A DNA stretch of 64,000 bases from positions 62,001 through 126,000 of the forward strand of contig OW569357.1 of the NCBI GenBank assembly GCA_937625935.1. Reading direction: 5' to 3'. Within the stretch, counting starts at the first letter, position 1. Every line of letters starts with the position of its first letter. A program made the translations under genes and the position numbers. Positions 61,705 to 64,000 of the stretch are shown one piece after another. Source of the stretch: Tetramitus jugosus (lineage: Eukaryota > Heterolobosea > Eutetramitea > Acrasida > Vahlkampfiidae). The notes under the pieces are model-generated. The model saw only the letters and a program-made list of their open reading frames with translations. It was not told where the DNA came from and did no database searches.

Positions 61705-64000
61705 ATGATCAACAACAACAACAACAACAATGACACCAACAACAAAGAAACAAACAATGTTGTTGATGATCCTCAACAACAGCAACAGCAGCAACAACAA
61801 TCACTGTCTTTATTGACACCAAAGAGAAGTGGTGGTAACAACACCACTGGTGGTTCACCACCTTCCACAAGCAAACACGCTGTATCATCATCATCATCAC
61901 CGCCATCGTTACTGGATCACACTCATCATCATTCACCACCACATCAATTGATTTCACCCAAAACGAATCGAATCATTTCTCATGTCGATGAATTTGAAGA
62001 GACTCAATTGGCTCATAGCTTAAAACTTTCGCATCATCATCATCATCAACCATCATTGGCATCACACAACAATGATGCTTCCTCATCAAGCACACAACAA
62101 CAACAACAACAACCGCCATCACATTTGTTATCTCCTAGTCATCATCATCATCACCACCACCATACACATCATCATCATAGTGTGTTTGGTCTGCACACAA
62201 AAGAAATTCCAAAATCGCCAAAATCACCCAAATCACCACACACTGCTTATACACCTCGCTTGTCATCATCACCATCATCAACAACAGCGACAACCAATAC
62301 TAACAACAACAACAATAGTCCTGTTGTTGTTGCAAGTGCATCGAATCAACAATTACCCAATCATTCTCTATCCACTTTACCATCATCCATAAGCAGTAAT
62401 CACATTAACAACAATAGCAATAGTGGTAGTAGTAGTGACAGTAGTGCAACAACATCATCATCAGATACATATCACACGTACACGCACAGAAATGAATGGC
62501 ACACACCAGCACGTAAAAAACTAAAGTTTACCATTGGGATCAATGAAGAATCATCTTCATCAATCATTGATCAAAACAACAGCAACAACATGAACAATAT
62601 CAATACTCATCATTCATTGATGATGGCAATGACAGATGAAGTCATCAATAACACTCCCTCTGACACTACAAGTATTACTCCTATTATTAGTTCAATGAGT
62701 ATGACGAGTCACGATGATGATGATGATGATGGTGCAAAGAATGTATTTGGATCTTCTACTACTATAAGTACCCCTACTGTCAGTGCTTGCAATGCAGCAG
62801 TTGCGCAAGTGTCCACTACTGTGACTACCTCTATTAGTGATGATGATGGTGATGAATGCTCCTTGTCAAGTGAAATGGTGGATGAAAATAATACAATTGT
62901 AACATCAACAACACCATCAACATCAACAAAAGCACCACCATCATCATCATCAATCGGTTCACTATCCTCTCAAATTCCAAAGTTTTATTTTCCAAAAGCT
63001 ACGTTGAACAAATCGGCGGCGGCGATCGCGACAGAGCAGCCATCACTGCTCAGCATTCCACAGAGTAGTCATGCCGAATCGAGAGCATTGTTGCGTAACG
63101 TGCGCCGAATATTTGCAGAGTTTGGAGATGAGTTGACAAGTGAGTCTTTTGAAGAAGTGTGTCAAGCAATGCAAGTACCAGATTTGTATTCACTTGTTTT
63201 CTTTAGGAATGATGAGAACAAAACATTGAGTTGGCGTCAATTCGAACCGTATGTGTTGTCATTATTTATGTTTCATGTGTTGTGTTCTGCTTTGCTTTGC
63301 TTGTAGTGTGTATTGTGTTTGTGCATGTCTCACACTTGTACAATGATTCTTTTGTTTGTTCAACGATAGATTTTTCAATCAGTACTTGCTTCTGAACTCT
63401 CCCATGACAAGGTTGTTTCACATGCTTCGAAATCCGCTCTTTAATCCGAGTGCAGCGAATCGCAATTATTTGACACCATTGGACTTTGAGCCATTGTTGA
63501 CCTATTTGTTGGACATGCATGAAGGATTGTCCTTTTTGCAAGCCACATCCACATTTCAAAACATGTATAGTCAAACAGTGATTTTGCGCATCTTCTTTGC
63601 TTGTACAGGTCATTTGATACGGTGTAACATGACTGAGCGGTTAGACAATGATTCAACAGCGGCATCATTGGCAACATCAAAAACACAAATGATTATGCAT
63701 CATCGTGAGTTTGTGAATCGAAAGATTGGTCAAGTACTATTGTCTATACCGGACTGTGATAATTTCCCCAATGGAGAAACACACTTCTTCTCCTATGAAC
63801 AATTTTATGTCATTTATGTGCATTTTTGGGAATTGGACAGTCAGCACACGTTTCAAATCAAGTTGAATCAAATGGGATTCACAGATTACTGTATGCAGCG
63901 AATTAAGGCCGAATTGGCACCGAACAGCCGAACAAGTGACTCTTCATCGCCTGGTGAGTTAATTATTGATTACAATAATTTTGTACAATTATTTTTATCG
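61705..64000 (+). CDS. PPP2R3: PP2A B''-type regulatory subunit (PPP2R3/PR72 family), cut by right edge
   Basis: Exon 1 is 61705..63248 and exon 2 runs from 63370 past the window end. The 121-nt intron (donor GTATGT, acceptor ACGATAG) joins in frame as WRQFEP-FFNQYLL. The first about 420 residues are low complexity with long Asn, Gln, His and Ser runs. The conserved part begins IPKFYFPKATLNK, then FGDELTSESFEEVCQAMQVP, FFNQYLLLNSPMTRLFHMLR, DFEPLLTYLLDMHEGLSFLQ, VILRIFFAC and FFSYEQFYVIYVHFWELDSQ, all PR72 signatures. B'' subunits use EF-hands to bind Ca2+ and direct PP2A to targets; the second EF-hand region lies beyond the edge. The N-terminal expansion is far longer than the usual core and is probably disordered. 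Confidence 0.93.

Noticed and set aside
1-64000. tRNA, rRNA, CRISPR arrays, transposons, viral insertions
   Set aside because: Looked for cloverleaf-like GGTTCGA segments, evenly spaced direct repeats, terminal inverted repeats and polymerase/integrase motifs; none were seen. Short RNAs could still be missed by eye.

Overview
This is nuclear DNA from a compact, intron-poor protist genome, most likely a heterolobosean amoeboflagellate of the Naegleria type. The genus is inferred. What the sequence shows is about 33 protein-coding genes in 64 kb, nearly all with eukaryotic orthologues. Introns are few, short (roughly 70-150 nt) and GT-AG, often with a GTATGT donor. Many coding regions carry Asn/Gln/His/Ser/Thr runs. 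Eukaryote-only proteins (SMCR8, C2CD5, Pol III RPC6, PP2A B'') sit beside prokaryote-flavoured ones (CHASE4-HAMP sensor, SppA, a tandem cadherin-like repeat giant). No tRNA, rRNA, CRISPR, transposon or viral segment was recognised.

Layout. 1-15.7 kb, all minus strand: a secreted RCC1-repeat protein cut by the window edge, a C2CD5/CDP138 orthologue (two exons), an orphan Met-less exon-like ORF, an HSDL2-type peroxisomal dehydrogenase ending in SHL, and a roughly 3,400-residue surface protein built of about 30 tandem cadherin-like domains followed by a VWA-like domain. The N-terminal membrane anchor of the giant lies in an adjoining frame. 16-21.8 kb: a helical-repeat protein, Pol III subunit RPC6, ribosomal protein uS12/RPS23, and ribosome-assembly factor MRT4. 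22-28.7 kb: a low-complexity nuclear-looking protein, a 2H-phosphoesterase-like protein, an HIBCH-type hydrolase, and an unknown protein with a C-terminal membrane domain. 28.8-36.9 kb: a tandem pair of cytochrome P450s, a half-size ABCB transporter, and a full-length SppA protease. 37-46.9 kb: an ODR4-like protein, a coiled-coil protein, a second and degenerate HIBCH-like protein, a kanadaptin-like FHA protein, xylulokinase, a TALE homeodomain protein whose stop codon overlaps the xylulokinase start, and a Val/Glu/His repeat protein. 47.5-64 kb: a CHASE4-HAMP-PAS membrane sensor, two small membrane proteins, a RhoGEF, an aldo-keto reductase, an unknown membrane protein, SMCR8, a PFA-DSP-type phosphatase, and a PP2A B'' subunit running off the right edge.

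The genes do not form one pathway; this looks like ordinary, densely packed nuclear sequence. Translation and RNA supply (RPC6, RPS23, MRT4) cluster loosely at 18.9-21.8 kb. Acyl-CoA, lipid and oxidative metabolism (HSDL2, two HIBCH-like proteins, two P450s, AKR, xylulokinase) is scattered. Signalling and trafficking (C2CD5, ODR4-like, RhoGEF, SMCR8, PP2A B'', CHASE4 sensor) fills much of the rest. Convergent neighbours are often separated by only 16-68 nt, so their transcripts must overlap.

The items most worth following up are the giant repeat protein and its frame break, the ATGA overlap between the homeodomain and xylulokinase genes, the catalytically degenerate HIBCH paralogue, the patchily identical P450 pair, the output-less CHASE4 sensor, and the orphan exon downstream of the PTS1-bearing HSDL2.
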